Source: Thermanaerothrix sp034436175 (GTDB lineage: Bacteria > Chloroflexota > Anaerolineae > Anaerolineales > Anaerolineaceae). From it: a stretch of 64,000 bases of DNA. Each line of letters begins with the position of its first letter. The stretch's first letter is position 1. The notes under the pieces were generated by a model. That model had not been told where the DNA came from. It was given only the letters and a program-made list of their open reading frames with translations, and made no database searches. This document shows positions 52,369 through 60,975 of this stretch, in pieces. The position numbers and the translations under genes were made by a program. The stretch spans positions 310,001 to 374,000 of the forward strand of contig CAYRUO010000002.1 in the NCBI GenBank assembly GCA_964427505.1, read 5' to 3'.

Positions 52369-54147
52369 CTAAACCAGAACATCCACAACCAAAGCCAGAA
52401 AAATTAACGCAAGGTACATGCTGGACATGCGATACATCTGATAAGCCGGGCGATTGCCGGGCAAGCGCAAAACCCGCCAAGCGGCATAGATCAATCCTCC
52501 CCCTAGAGTCAGCGCAACCAACAAGAAAAGGTGACCGGTCAGGTTCACAAGGGGCATCAACAACGTCAAGGCTACCAACTGCAAAGTGTAGATGAAAATC
52601 TGTCGTCGCGTTGCTTGCTCGCCTAGTACTACCGGTAACATCGGAATCCCAGCCCGAGCATAATCCTTTCGCCGCACCAATGCCAATGCCCAGAAATGAG
52701 GGGGCGTCCAAAGGAAGATGATTCCAAACAGAAATAGCGCCGGCACCTGAAGATCGTTGGCAACTGCAGCCCATCCTACTAGTGGCGGGATGGCACCAGC
52801 CCCACCGCCGATCACAATATTCTGAGGTGTAGCGGGTTTCAGCCAAAGGCTGTAAATCCCCACATAGTAGATCATCCCTGCCAACGTTAAAAGCGCTGTA
52901 AGCAGATTAACCATGACCGCCAAAAGGAAGAAGGCAACCCAACATGCCGCTACTCCATAGGCCAGACCCTGTGCTGGGGTGATAATACCGGCCGGAATCG
53001 GGCGTTTAGCCGTTCGCTGCATTCGTTTATCGGCTTCACGATCAATGTATTGGTTGATGGCGCTCGCCCCCCCTGCCGCCAGCGCTCCCCCTAAAAGTGT
53101 CCAGAAGGTCAATCGGGCGTCGGGTATACCTCTCGCAGCCAATACCATGCCAGTATAGGTGGTGACCAGAAGAAGTGCCACAATGACCGGTTTATTGAGA
53201 AGAAAATAAGCCTTCAGACGTGTCTGCCACGGAACTGTGTCTGTAGATTGCCTTTCGGATTGAGGTAATCGTACCCACACCCTGAAAACGAAGACCGTCA
53301 AGGTCAACCATAATGCCACAATATTGAAAGCGTGCAAAGCCACCAGATCCTGAGGATAGCCGCGGTTGACCATCACACCCCCTAATCCTATCTGGCCCAG
53401 AAAAAGGATCGCCAGTGCTGTAACCGCTGGAAGGGCTATCGCATCGTGAGAGTAACTTCGCCAGGTTATGATGAGCACCCCGGTGACTCCCCCTAAAGCG
53501 AGCAAACTTGTCAACCGATGCAAGAGTGTATACCATCCCCATTGGCTCAACACCCAGCCACCTGCACATAACGGCCACCCTCCACAAGCCTGGCTGTGTG
53601 AATCTATCCCCTGAGCATACCCGCTGCTAAGCAAGAAAAATGTGACCAGCAAAAGGCTTATCCCCAAAAATCTTACGCCCTTGTTCTCCGAGAACTGAGA
53701 ACCGGGGAAGGCCTGGAATGAGGGAAGAACAGACAGCCAGGCAACTCCAAAGGCGGTTAGGGCGAGCAACCCAAGCGAGAGGTGAATTGCGTCAGAATAA
53801 GCCCGAATCCCAACTGCTGACCAGAACGGTTGTAAGCCCTGGAGCAATAGGGCAACTACCCCAGCCATTAATCCCCACCGTTCAACCGGAAAAAGCGCTT
53901 GCCCTCTACTCAACCGCCATATGCCAACGACAAAGCCAAAGAGCCCGACTGCCAACGCCAGGTTTGGGTGTGCCGTCGCAATCCAGGGTAGCCAAGTATC
54001 CGGCCGCTCTAGAACGAAAACGCATCTTACGGTCAAAGCACAGATCTCGTTAGGACCCACAAAGCGGGCCACATAACCGCTGTACACTGCCAAAAGCAGA
54101 AGAACGACCACACTGCCGTAAACTCGGCTCAAGGTTTTTTGTCTCAT
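52369..54147 (-). CDS. Fused heme A synthase (CtaA) - protoheme IX farnesyltransferase (CtaB)
   Basis: The 592-residue membrane protein has an N-terminal COX15/CtaA half (about 1-300, eight helices, 'ATAHPNLALAVGLFGF', 'CGGWPLCAGGW', 'LLHRLTSLLALGG', 'ALHAFNIVALWL', with heme-ligand His residues). Its C-terminal UbiA-type CtaB half (about 310-592) has 'NQYIDREADKRMQRTAKRPIPAG' (two DxxxD-type metal-binding motifs) and 'FLWTPPHFWALAL'. Together they make heme O from heme B plus farnesyl pyrophosphate and oxidise it to heme A for the oxidase. It is the last gene of the cox operon, overlapping surf1 by 4 bp. Confidence 0.93.
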   Translation of the reverse strand: MRQKTLSRVYGSVVVLLLLAVYSGYVARFVGPNEICALTVRCVFVLERPDTWLPWIATAHPNLALAVGLFGFVVGIWRLSRGQALFPVERWGLMAGVVALLLQGLQPFWSAVGIRAYSDAIHLSLGLLALTAFGVAWLSVLPSFQAFPGSQFSENKGVRFLGISLLLVTFFLLSSGYAQGIDSHSQACGGWPLCAGGWVLSQWGWYTLLHRLTSLLALGGVTGVLIITWRSYSHDAIALPAVTALAILFLGQIGLGGVMVNRGYPQDLVALHAFNIVALWLTLTVFVFRVWVRLPQSERQSTDTVPWQTRLKAYFLLNKPVIVALLLVTTYTGMVLAARGIPDARLTFWTLLGGALAAGGASAINQYIDREADKRMQRTAKRPIPAGIITPAQGLAYGVAACWVAFFLLAVMVNLLTALLTLAGMIYYVGIYSLWLKPATPQNIVIGGGAGAIPPLVGWAAVANDLQVPALFLFGIIFLWTPPHFWALALVRRKDYARAGIPMLPVVLGEQATRRQIFIYTLQLVALTLLMPLVNLTGHLFLLVALTLGGGLIYAAWRVLRLPGNRPAYQMYRMSSMYLALIFLALVVDVLV

Positions 54148-54926
54148 TCGTCTTCATCCTCCATTGGCGCGGCAGGATGCCCGCTCGCCTTATACAATTG
54201 TCGTTTGACGTAAAATGGATAACCAATCCCTAAAATTGCCGCAAACGTAAACCACTGAATGGCATAGCCCAGATGAGGGCCTTCGCTGATTTCAACCTCC
54301 GGCAATACCCGATAAGGTAGTCCCTGCCACGACGGATCTGGCGCCTGCTGTATATAAACCGGCAAGAGAGTCACACGGGTTTGCTGTTGAATGCGCGGAA
54401 TATTGACAAGATTCCACGCCTCTAAGCGAGTTTGTCCAGGTGCCAACGTGGGATCGGGCACGCCGCCAAAATCCGGATGTTCCTGACCGCGGCGAATGAT
54501 CCCCCTTACGGTTACCATCCCCTGCTCTTGAAAGGCAAGCCGGGCCGGAAGTTGGGCTTCTTCATAAGGCAACCAGCCTCGATCTACCAGCACTGCCCAA
54601 GGTGAACCCCGAATTTGCAGCGGCGTCAACACATGGAACCCCAGACGGCCCTCCCAAACCTGGTTGCGCAGTAGGACCTCATCCTCAAATAGATACGTCC
54701 CTTCGACAACCACCTCACGATATTCCATAGTCGTGAGATCGCTTAGGGGTATGTCTTCATTCAAGTTCAAAACCGGCATAGCCTGAGCCGCCAAAACGCG
54801 GGCATTAAACGCTCGCCGCTGTGCTAGTCGGTCTAACTGCCAGAAACCTAGGCGAATCATCGCCGCTATTGCCACCAATACAAAGAGGGTGGTCAAGCCC
54901 CAATGTAAAAACCTTCGCCTGCGCAT
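54144..54926 (-). CDS. SURF1-family cytochrome oxidase assembly protein
   Basis: The 260-residue protein has the SURF1 architecture: an N-terminal helix ('GLTTLFVLVAIAAMIRLGFWQLDRLAQRRAFNA', with the GFWQLxRxxxK/R motif), a periplasmic domain ('EYREVVVEGTYLFEDEVLLRNQVWEGRLGFHVLTPLQ', 'VLVDRGWLPYEE'), and a C-terminal helix ('HLGYAIQWFTFAAILGIGYPFYVKRQL'). Surf1 helps insert heme a into subunit I. It lies between the cupredoxin-like gene and ctaA-ctaB in the cox operon. Confidence 0.93.
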   Translation of the reverse strand: MRRRRFLHWGLTTLFVLVAIAAMIRLGFWQLDRLAQRRAFNARVLAAQAMPVLNLNEDIPLSDLTTMEYREVVVEGTYLFEDEVLLRNQVWEGRLGFHVLTPLQIRGSPWAVLVDRGWLPYEEAQLPARLAFQEQGMVTVRGIIRRGQEHPDFGGVPDPTLAPGQTRLEAWNLVNIPRIQQQTRVTLLPVYIQQAPDPSWQGLPYRVLPEVEISEGPHLGYAIQWFTFAAILGIGYPFYVKRQLYKASGHPAAPMEDEDE

Positions 54927-54933
54927 CTCACTC

Positions 54934-55458
54934 TCAAGAACGATGATGGATTGATGAAGCCGTTGGACTGCTTTCCGGTAATGGAACCGCCACCAACGAG
55001 TAGACCCACAACAACATCCAGGTTGGGATCATCACTGCTAGGATTCCCTGTACACGATCTATCGGACGGATGCGCGGGCGCACGTCCAACCCTAATACCT
55101 GTGAGGATTGAAACGAACATGCCATACTGTATACATTAGGACGATCCAGATTTAGCGAGGCAGTGCTTCCGGGCGGAATCCATAGCGGCCCTAACTGATG
55201 ACTAACCTCGTCTTCATTCCGCACCATCAAAATATCACCCGCGGTAAAGACCATGGAAGGAAGTGCCGGGCCAGGGCCACCCGCCGCAATTTGCCGCGCC
55301 GTACCGGCAGGAATGACGATCTCAATAACGCGTGGCGCATTTTCGCTTTCGCCGCGTAACAACCAGTAAGCCCCTTCACCGACCAAAACCCCTACTAATA
55401 GTCCCAACAAAAAGGTAATCCCAAGACGAGCAAGAACCGCTTTAGCGGTTGCGGTCAT
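54934..55458 (-). CDS. Membrane-anchored cupredoxin-like protein with incomplete copper site
   Basis: A 174-residue protein with an N-terminal helix (about 11-32), a central beta domain resembling cupredoxins ('VFTAGDILMVRNEDEVSHQLGPLWIPPGSTASLNLDRPNVYSMACSFQSSQVLGLDV') and a C-terminal helix ('GILAVMIPTWMLLWVYSLVAVPL'). Two blue-copper ligand positions are filled (the His in VSHQL and the Cys in MACSF). The second His expected a few residues after the Cys is missing (FQSSQ). It lies between sco and surf1, so an oxidase assembly or copper-relay role is likely but unproven. Confidence 0.6.
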   Translation of the reverse strand: MTATAKAVLARLGITFLLGLLVGVLVGEGAYWLLRGESENAPRVIEIVIPAGTARQIAAGGPGPALPSMVFTAGDILMVRNEDEVSHQLGPLWIPPGSTASLNLDRPNVYSMACSFQSSQVLGLDVRPRIRPIDRVQGILAVMIPTWMLLWVYSLVAVPLPESSPTASSIHHRS

Positions 55459-55461
55459 ACG

Positions 55462-56064
55462 TCAGTTCTCCCTTAAGATCAAACGCAAATCATTTTCCAG
55501 ATCATCCACCGGTGTGCCGAAAGAATAGGTCAAACGCAGATTTCCTTTATCATCTATCAAGTAAACCCGGGCTGAGTGATCTACGAGATAATTGTCTCCG
55601 TGATTACCATCATCGCGCACCAATCGGTAAACACCATAGGCGGCCCAGATTGGCTGTAGTTCGGCTTCACTACCGGAAAGCCCTGTGAAGGATGGATTGA
55701 ACGCCGCGGCGTAGGATTGCGCTCGTTCTGGCGTATCCCGGTTGGGATCAACCGAAATAAAAACCACTCTGACGCGCTCGGCTTGCTTACCGATCCGCTG
55801 GATCACTTGACCAAGATCGGCCAACGTCGTAGGACAAACATCAGGGCAATAGGTGTAACCAAAAAACAGCAAGACCACCTTCCCCTTTTGCGCACTTAAC
55901 GTAAAGGTTTCCCCATTGGCCTGAGTGAGAGAAAAATCGGGCGCAGGGATCGGGGGATCAAGCAACGATCCGCGGAACTCAGCTTGAGGGCGGAGCAAAA
56001 GCCCCACGGCGATCAATACTACAGCCGTTATAGAAATACTGATCAAAAGCCCATAATGACGCAT
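55462..56064 (-). CDS. SCO1/SenC copper chaperone
   Basis: Sco proteins deliver copper to the CuA site of oxidase subunit II. The 200-residue protein has an N-terminal anchor helix, the copper motif 'YTYCPDVCPTTLADL' (CxxxC) and the distal His in 'LVDHSARVYLID'. The thioredoxin-like fold elements 'KGKVVLLFFGYTYC' and 'VFISVDPNRDTPERAQSYAAAF' are also present. It follows subunit III by 7 bp in the cox operon. Confidence 0.94.
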   Translation of the reverse strand: MRHYGLLISISITAVVLIAVGLLLRPQAEFRGSLLDPPIPAPDFSLTQANGETFTLSAQKGKVVLLFFGYTYCPDVCPTTLADLGQVIQRIGKQAERVRVVFISVDPNRDTPERAQSYAAAFNPSFTGLSGSEAELQPIWAAYGVYRLVRDDGNHGDNYLVDHSARVYLIDDKGNLRLTYSFGTPVDDLENDLRLILREN

Positions 56065-56071
56065 ATCCGAC

Positions 56072-56641
56072 CTAAAGCGTCCCCATCAGATAGAGAGCAG
56101 GGTAGAAGAAAATCCAAACCACGTCCACAAAGTGCCAGTAGTTAGCGCACGCTTCCACCGCCCAGTGGCGTTCGGGAGAGTAATGCCCTTTTAGACCATT
56201 ACGAAAAACCACGAACAGAAAGATCACACCGGTCAGAACATGGAAGGCATGCATTCCGGTCATCATATAGAAGACCGCACCTTCGGCGCCATCTGCCGGC
56301 CCGAATGGTGCCAGACGCCATTCAAACCCAATCACACCCACCAAAAACGCTATTCCCAACACCATGGTAATCAAGGTGCTGGTCAGGAAACCACGCCGGT
56401 TTCCGGCTGCAATCATGGCTTCAGCCCGATTCATGAAGAAACTACTTGTCAGCAATACCGAAGTCACAATTAACCCTAATGTCTGATCCAATTCGGGACG
56501 ACGATCTCCCAGCAAATAGAACCGGGTGATGAGCAGCGCGCCGAACATGAAGGCGTCCGAAATGATAAACAACCATAAACCGATGCGGTTAGTGGCAACA
56601 CGTTGCCGATAAGCCTCAAGGCTCATCTCATGGGTGCTCAT
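56072..56641 (-). CDS. ctaE: Cytochrome c oxidase subunit III
   Basis: The start is ATG 56641, which overlaps the subunit IV stop by one base (TGATG). An in-frame upstream start at 56728 would run inside the subunit IV gene. The 189-residue protein has five membrane helices as in short bacterial subunits III: 'NRIGLWLFIISDAFMFGALLITRFYLLG', 'LIVTSVLLTSSFFMNRAEAMI', 'TSTLITMVLGIAFLVGVIGFEW', 'GMHAFHVLTGVIFLFVVFRNGL' and 'ANYWHFVDVVWIFFYPALYL'. The typical 'HAFHV' and 'YWHFVDVVW' motifs are present. Confidence 0.94.
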   Translation of the reverse strand: MSTHEMSLEAYRQRVATNRIGLWLFIISDAFMFGALLITRFYLLGDRRPELDQTLGLIVTSVLLTSSFFMNRAEAMIAAGNRRGFLTSTLITMVLGIAFLVGVIGFEWRLAPFGPADGAEGAVFYMMTGMHAFHVLTGVIFLFVVFRNGLKGHYSPERHWAVEACANYWHFVDVVWIFFYPALYLMGTL

Positions 56642-56850
56642 CAGTGCTCCTCCTGTGAACGAAAAACGCGCATCAGATGCATGTAGAACTGAATAACTAC
56701 CGCCGCTTTGAGCAAGGCAATAGCCCATAAAATAACACTTGGCGCTTCATGTACCCCAACGTAATACTCGATGCCGGTCAAAACGGCCAAAACCACAAAT
56801 ACAATTACCCCACGACGTATTTCAGACACTGCCTTTGAAGACGTTTTCAT
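56641..56850 (-). CDS. Cytochrome c oxidase subunit IV family protein
   Basis: The start is ATG 56850, 7 bases after a GAGGAG ribosome-binding site; an upstream in-frame TTG (56865) is less likely. The 69-residue protein has two or three hydrophobic segments ('RGVIVFVVLAVLTGIEYYVGV', 'VILWAIALLKAAVVIQFYMHL') with the 'KAxxVxxFYMHL' motif of prokaryotic oxidase subunit IV. It is tightly packed between subunits I and III. Confidence 0.88.
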   Translation of the reverse strand: MKTSSKAVSEIRRGVIVFVVLAVLTGIEYYVGVHEAPSVILWAIALLKAAVVIQFYMHLMRVFRSQEEH

Positions 56851-56861
56851 GGCAAAACTCC

Positions 56862-58721
56862 TCAATCTCCTGCCGGTTGCGTTAAGGGTTCAACATAACG
56901 TGACCCTTTTAGACCATAGTCATAAGGCTCACCCACTACGCGGAACGGCTGAGGGTAATTGTGCATTGGTGCCGGCGAAGGTAATAACTGCCATTCCGGT
57001 GAACGCGACTGCCAGACATTTCCTACTGCTACCTCTCCACGACGCAGACTCATCACCAAGTTGATAAAGAAAATCAGCACCGATAAACCGATCAAGAAAC
57101 CGGCCATCGTGATCACGAAATGCGCGGTATCAAACCCTTGCGCTGGGTCATAATCGGCAATGCGACGGCGCATACCCAACATACCCACCCACATCTGTCC
57201 AAACGTCATAACTAGAAACGAGGGTGTCATCAGCCAAAAGTGTAACCGTCCCAACGTCTCGTTCAATTTACGCCCACTCACTTTGGGAAACCAGTAATAA
57301 ATTGCTGCAAACAGAGGGAAGATATATCCTCCGAACATCGTGTCGTGAAAATGGCCGACTACAAAATAGGTATCATGTAAGTGCAAATCGGTCGCGACGA
57401 CGCCGTTGGGTGGGCCGCTTAGTCCCCCCATGAGGAACACCACAATTCCCCCTAGGACAAACAGCATCGGTACCGGCGTGCGAATACGACCCTGCCATAA
57501 GGTAGCCACCCAACTGAAAAATTTGATTCCGGTGGGCACGGCGACCAAAAGCGTGCTGTACATGAACGGCACCCGCAGGTACTCCTCCATGCCCGAGGTG
57601 AACATATGGTGCCCCCACACCAGAAAGCCCACCAACGCGATTCCCAACGAAGACATCGCCACCCAGCGGTAACCGAAGAGCGGCTTACGCACAAAGACCG
57701 GCAGTAACTCGCTGATCACCCCTAACCCCGGGAGTACAAAGATATAAACCGCTGGATGAGAGTAAAACCAGAACAGATGTTGGAATAGGATCGGATTGCC
57801 GCCTTTGGCCGGTTCAAAGAATCCCATTCCAAACAAACGCTCAAACATCACCATTTGAAATGAAAGACCGATCAACTGCGTTGCCGTCAGCGCGATAATC
57901 GAGGTCGCCAGAGTTGCCCAAGCGAAAATAGGCATCCGGAAGAGAGTCATCCCCGGCGCCCGCAACCGAATAATTGTGGTGATCAGATTCAAGGCTCCCA
58001 GAATCGAGGACCAACCGTTGAAGAACACGCCGACGAAAAACATTTGCATCCCCAGCGGGGCGCGAATACTCAACGGGGGGTAAGCCGTCCAACCGGTATC
58101 AAACCCCCCCAGGAAAATAGCGCTCAGCAATGTAATAGATGCCGGAACTGCGATCCAAAAGGAGAAAGCATTCAAACGCGGAAAAGCCATATCCCGGGCA
58201 CCGATCAAAAGCGGCACCAAAAAATTGGCCATGGCCGCGAAGCCCAACAGGATCGAGATGATCAGCACCATACCGTGCATCCCGATCAGAGTGTTGAAGA
58301 AATCCAGCGAGAGAAACTGAATTCCCGAGCGCGCTAGTTCTACACGAAAGAGTAGGGCAAATGACCCGCCAATAGCGAGCAGTAGCAGAGAGAGCACACC
58401 GTATTGAACTCCGATCACTTTGTGATCTAAACTGTAACCCAGGTAGCGTTGCCAGCCTGGTGTCTCTTCAATCTCTTCGATATCAGGTGTTTCGCGTCCT
58501 AAAGCCCAGGCAAACCAATCCTTGAAAGCCCCAAGCGCGATCATGAACCCCAAAACCCCACCGAAACCACCTGCCACCCAGGCCGGCTCCGCCTTCCACG
58601 GCAACCCCATTGCCGCGCGCACAGCGCTCAATAATCCCATGCCAACAAGAAAACCTGCTATCTGCCCAACCAATCCTCGAATTAACCCAATTGCCCACAA
58701 ACGTTTCATAGTCTCCTCCAT
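56862..58721 (-). CDS. ctaD: Cytochrome c oxidase subunit I, A2-type
   Basis: The 619-residue catalytic subunit reduces oxygen and pumps protons. Heme and copper ligands are present: 'LIGMHGMV' (low-spin heme His), 'SHPAVY' (CuB His and cross-linked Tyr), 'WGHHMFTSGM' (CuB His pair) and 'VVGHFHDTMFGG' (heme a3 and a His). The D-channel end has the YS motif in 'FWFYSHPAVYIFVLPG' instead of the Glu of A1 enzymes, so it is of the A2 (caa3, Thermus/Rhodothermus) kind. The K-channel Lys is in 'PTGIKFFSW'. Two extra N-terminal helices (about 8-65) precede the usual core. It starts 12 bp after coxB. Confidence 0.96.
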   Translation of the reverse strand: MEETMKRLWAIGLIRGLVGQIAGFLVGMGLLSAVRAAMGLPWKAEPAWVAGGFGGVLGFMIALGAFKDWFAWALGRETPDIEEIEETPGWQRYLGYSLDHKVIGVQYGVLSLLLLAIGGSFALLFRVELARSGIQFLSLDFFNTLIGMHGMVLIISILLGFAAMANFLVPLLIGARDMAFPRLNAFSFWIAVPASITLLSAIFLGGFDTGWTAYPPLSIRAPLGMQMFFVGVFFNGWSSILGALNLITTIIRLRAPGMTLFRMPIFAWATLATSIIALTATQLIGLSFQMVMFERLFGMGFFEPAKGGNPILFQHLFWFYSHPAVYIFVLPGLGVISELLPVFVRKPLFGYRWVAMSSLGIALVGFLVWGHHMFTSGMEEYLRVPFMYSTLLVAVPTGIKFFSWVATLWQGRIRTPVPMLFVLGGIVVFLMGGLSGPPNGVVATDLHLHDTYFVVGHFHDTMFGGYIFPLFAAIYYWFPKVSGRKLNETLGRLHFWLMTPSFLVMTFGQMWVGMLGMRRRIADYDPAQGFDTAHFVITMAGFLIGLSVLIFFINLVMSLRRGEVAVGNVWQSRSPEWQLLPSPAPMHNYPQPFRVVGEPYDYGLKGSRYVEPLTQPAGD

Positions 58722-58733
58722 GATCGGTCAAAT

Positions 58734-60158
58734 TCAGCGCAGAGTCTTGATGTACTCAATAATGTCATTGATCTGTTGCTCGGACAGTAATGACGAATAG
58801 TTGCTCGGCATGACATTCGCCGGGTACCCTTTGACAACTTGCGCATTGGGATTGATAATGGCAGTTCTCAAGTAAGCCTCATCCACGGTAACCACCGAAC
58901 CATCCGCTAGTTCATGATCGGTGCGGCCAAAAAGACCCTTCCAGGTTGGTCCAACCCCGGGTGAGCCGTCTACAGAGTGGCACGAAAGGCATCCGTTGGT
59001 TTGTGCCCATTTAGCCCCTCGTGTAGCCGGGTCGGTGCCAATGGCAGCCAATTGTTCGCTGACCCAAGCCTCAAAATCCGCTTGGGAAACCACCACCACC
59101 GGGCTTTCCATGTAAGCGTGCGAGGTGCCACAGAGTTCGGCGCATCGCACCTTGAACTCGCCGATCATCGTTGGGGTAACACGCAATTCCCGTTCGAGGT
59201 TTTCACCGGGAAGTGCATCCTGTTTCACACGAAATTCGGGTACCCAAAACGAGTGAATGACATCCAATGAGGTCAAACGTAAATGCGCCTGACGATTGAC
59301 CGGGAGGTAGAGTGCATTGGATACAATGCCGTACTGAGGATACTCAAAACGCCAGAACCATTGACCAGCGACCACTTTGACCTCAATGGCTTGCGGATCC
59401 ACCCGCCGCGTTTCGGCCAATGCCAGCGAGCCAAGATAAGAGAGATAAATCACGATTCCAATCGGGATAATGGTCCACACTACTTCCAGACCCGTGGAGC
59501 CCTTGATATAAGCCCCTTCCTCTTCACCTTCCTTACTCCGTTGGCGAAACACCACCAGGCTGTAACCCAGGAAAACCACAATCAGCGAAAAGAAGAAAGC
59601 GATCAACATAAACTGCAGGTTGAAGAGGCGATCAATGGGCTGAGCCTGGGCACTGGCTTGGAGCGGAAGGATGCGAATCGTATTTAGAAGATAGTTCACA
59701 AACAATGTAGATACCACGACCAAGAAACCAGCAATTGCGAAATGTTTCATCGTAGAAACTCGCTCCTTTCCTGAAGGTAAAGGCTGAGCACTTGAGATAT
59801 CCGGTAGTAAAAGCCAATTTTCTGCCTGAGAAGGGGTAAGGATACGACGATCATAAACAACCACCGATCCACTTTCGTGCAGCGAAACCAGCATCACCTG
59901 CATGGCCCGATCGCCACTGATAAACAAATCCATAAAGCGTTTGCGATCAAAAGAGCGATCATCATAGTCAAGGATAACCAGGTCAGGTAGCCAGGACTCC
60001 AGAAGAAGTAGGGTTTCCTCCATAGTTGCCACAACCCGAATCTCAAACTGGCGCCCTTTCCATTGTTGATGAATCAAGCGTTCTAGCCCTCGCCCAAAGA
60101 GCGGATTGGCCGAAGCGATTAACACTTTCCGCACCCCATCCACCCGGTTAAAACCCAT
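58734..60158 (-). CDS. ctaC: Cytochrome c oxidase subunit II with C-terminal cytochrome c, fused to an N-terminal pseudo-receiver domain
   Basis: The open frame encodes 474 residues. Residues about 8-110 look like a NarL-type receiver ('VRKVLIASANPLFGRGLERLI', 'LPDLVILDYDD'). The acidic pair is replaced by Ser/Ala and no conserved Lys is visible, so it is a pseudo-receiver. From Met137 (ATG at 59750) the oxidase part begins: three hydrophobic helices, the CuA domain (His in 'VIHSFWVPEF'; C339, C343, H347 and M350 in 'CAELCGTSHAYM'), and cytochrome c ('GCLSCH' 390-394, axial Met about 450 in 'VMPSNY'). AGGAAAGGAG lies 12 bases before the ATG 59750, so a short 338-residue form may also be made. 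It heads the eight-gene cox operon. Confidence 0.85.
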   Translation of the reverse strand: MGFNRVDGVRKVLIASANPLFGRGLERLIHQQWKGRQFEIRVVATMEETLLLLESWLPDLVILDYDDRSFDRKRFMDLFISGDRAMQVMLVSLHESGSVVVYDRRILTPSQAENWLLLPDISSAQPLPSGKERVSTMKHFAIAGFLVVVSTLFVNYLLNTIRILPLQASAQAQPIDRLFNLQFMLIAFFFSLIVVFLGYSLVVFRQRSKEGEEEGAYIKGSTGLEVVWTIIPIGIVIYLSYLGSLALAETRRVDPQAIEVKVVAGQWFWRFEYPQYGIVSNALYLPVNRQAHLRLTSLDVIHSFWVPEFRVKQDALPGENLERELRVTPTMIGEFKVRCAELCGTSHAYMESPVVVVSQADFEAWVSEQLAAIGTDPATRGAKWAQTNGCLSCHSVDGSPGVGPTWKGLFGRTDHELADGSVVTVDEAYLRTAIINPNAQVVKGYPANVMPSNYSSLLSEQQINDIIEYIKTLR

Positions 60159-60260
60159 TGTTCAACAACCCTCTTTCCTAAAGGGTTAAGAGTTACCCAA
60201 TCAATAAAATACACAATTTTGCCCATCATTGTCGAGATATAGCGGGCATTAAAGAGGGTT

Positions 60261-60286
60261 AAAAATATCCCCCTAAAAGGGGGATA
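60261..60286 (-). terminator. Terminator of the kinase/response-regulator operon
   Basis: On the minus strand an 8-bp stem TATCCCCC/GGGGGATA (plus-strand positions 60266-60273 and 60279-60286) is followed by TTTTT. It separates the two-component genes from the cox operon. The rest of the 160-bp gap holds an AACCCT/AGGGTT hairpin just before coxB and weak promoter-like sequence (TCGACA, 18 bp, TATTTT on the minus strand). Confidence 0.8.
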
Positions 60287-60318
60287 CCCATATCACCGCT
60301 TATAGCGCAATGTTGACC

Positions 60319-60975
60319 TTAACCCTCGCGGCGGCGAATTAATCCCAACGCAATGGCTTTGCTCACCGCCTCGGTGCGGTTAGAAGCCTCAAGTTTTTCG
60401 AGAATATGACGCACGTGGGTCTTAACGGTGTTATCCGAAATATACAGTTTGGCTGCAATTTGACCCGTCGTTTGTCCGTCGGCCAAGCACTCCAGCACTT
60501 CCAGTTCTCTATCGCTGAGAATCTGGCGGTTTGCAATTTCAGATTGATAGGCAATTGCACGGAGCACCGGCGCTGTGACCTCAGGAGAAAGGGCACCTTC
60601 TCCCTGATAAACGCGCAAGATCGCCTTACGTAATTCTTCCGGTTCCACATTCTTAAGCAGATAGCCATCCGCGCCACTGCGAATGGCTTGCATGAGGTCT
60701 TCCTCGTGTTGCGAAACCGTTAGCATGAGCACCTTGGGGGAGGATGGAGATTTGCGCAGCGCTTCTAATGTACGCAAACCATCCATGTGAGGCATGTTAA
60801 TATCCAGCAAAACCACGTCCGGCATGGTATGGCGAATAACCTCAAGTGCCTCTTGGCCATCGCCGGCTTCGCCCACGACTTTAAGTTCCGGCATATCGCG
60901 CAATAGTTCAATTAGCCCACGCCGGAAAAGCGCATGATCATCCACCACTACAACACGAACTGCTCGCGTACTCAT
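60319..60975 (-). CDS. NarL/FixJ-family response regulator
   Basis: The 218-residue protein has an N-terminal receiver ('VVVVDDHALFRRGLIELL', phospho-acceptor in 'PDVVLLDINMPHMDG', Lys in 'GYLLKNVEPEE') and a C-terminal LuxR-type HTH ('LSDRELEVLECLADGQTTGQIAAKLYISDNTVKTHVRHILEKLEASNRTEAVSKA'). Its ATG overlaps the kinase stop by 4 bp, so the two form a cognate pair. Its position directly upstream of the cox operon makes the oxidase genes a natural target, although a terminator lies between. Confidence 0.93.
   Translation of the reverse strand: MSTRAVRVVVVDDHALFRRGLIELLRDMPELKVVGEAGDGQEALEVIRHTMPDVVLLDINMPHMDGLRTLEALRKSPSSPKVLMLTVSQHEEDLMQAIRSGADGYLLKNVEPEELRKAILRVYQGEGALSPEVTAPVLRAIAYQSEIANRQILSDRELEVLECLADGQTTGQIAAKLYISDNTVKTHVRHILEKLEASNRTEAVSKAIALGLIRRREG

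Noticed and set aside
60167..60260. Inverted AACCCTCTTT copies about 80 bp apart before coxB.
   Set aside because: One copy is part of a local hairpin; spacing and short length make an operator pair speculative.
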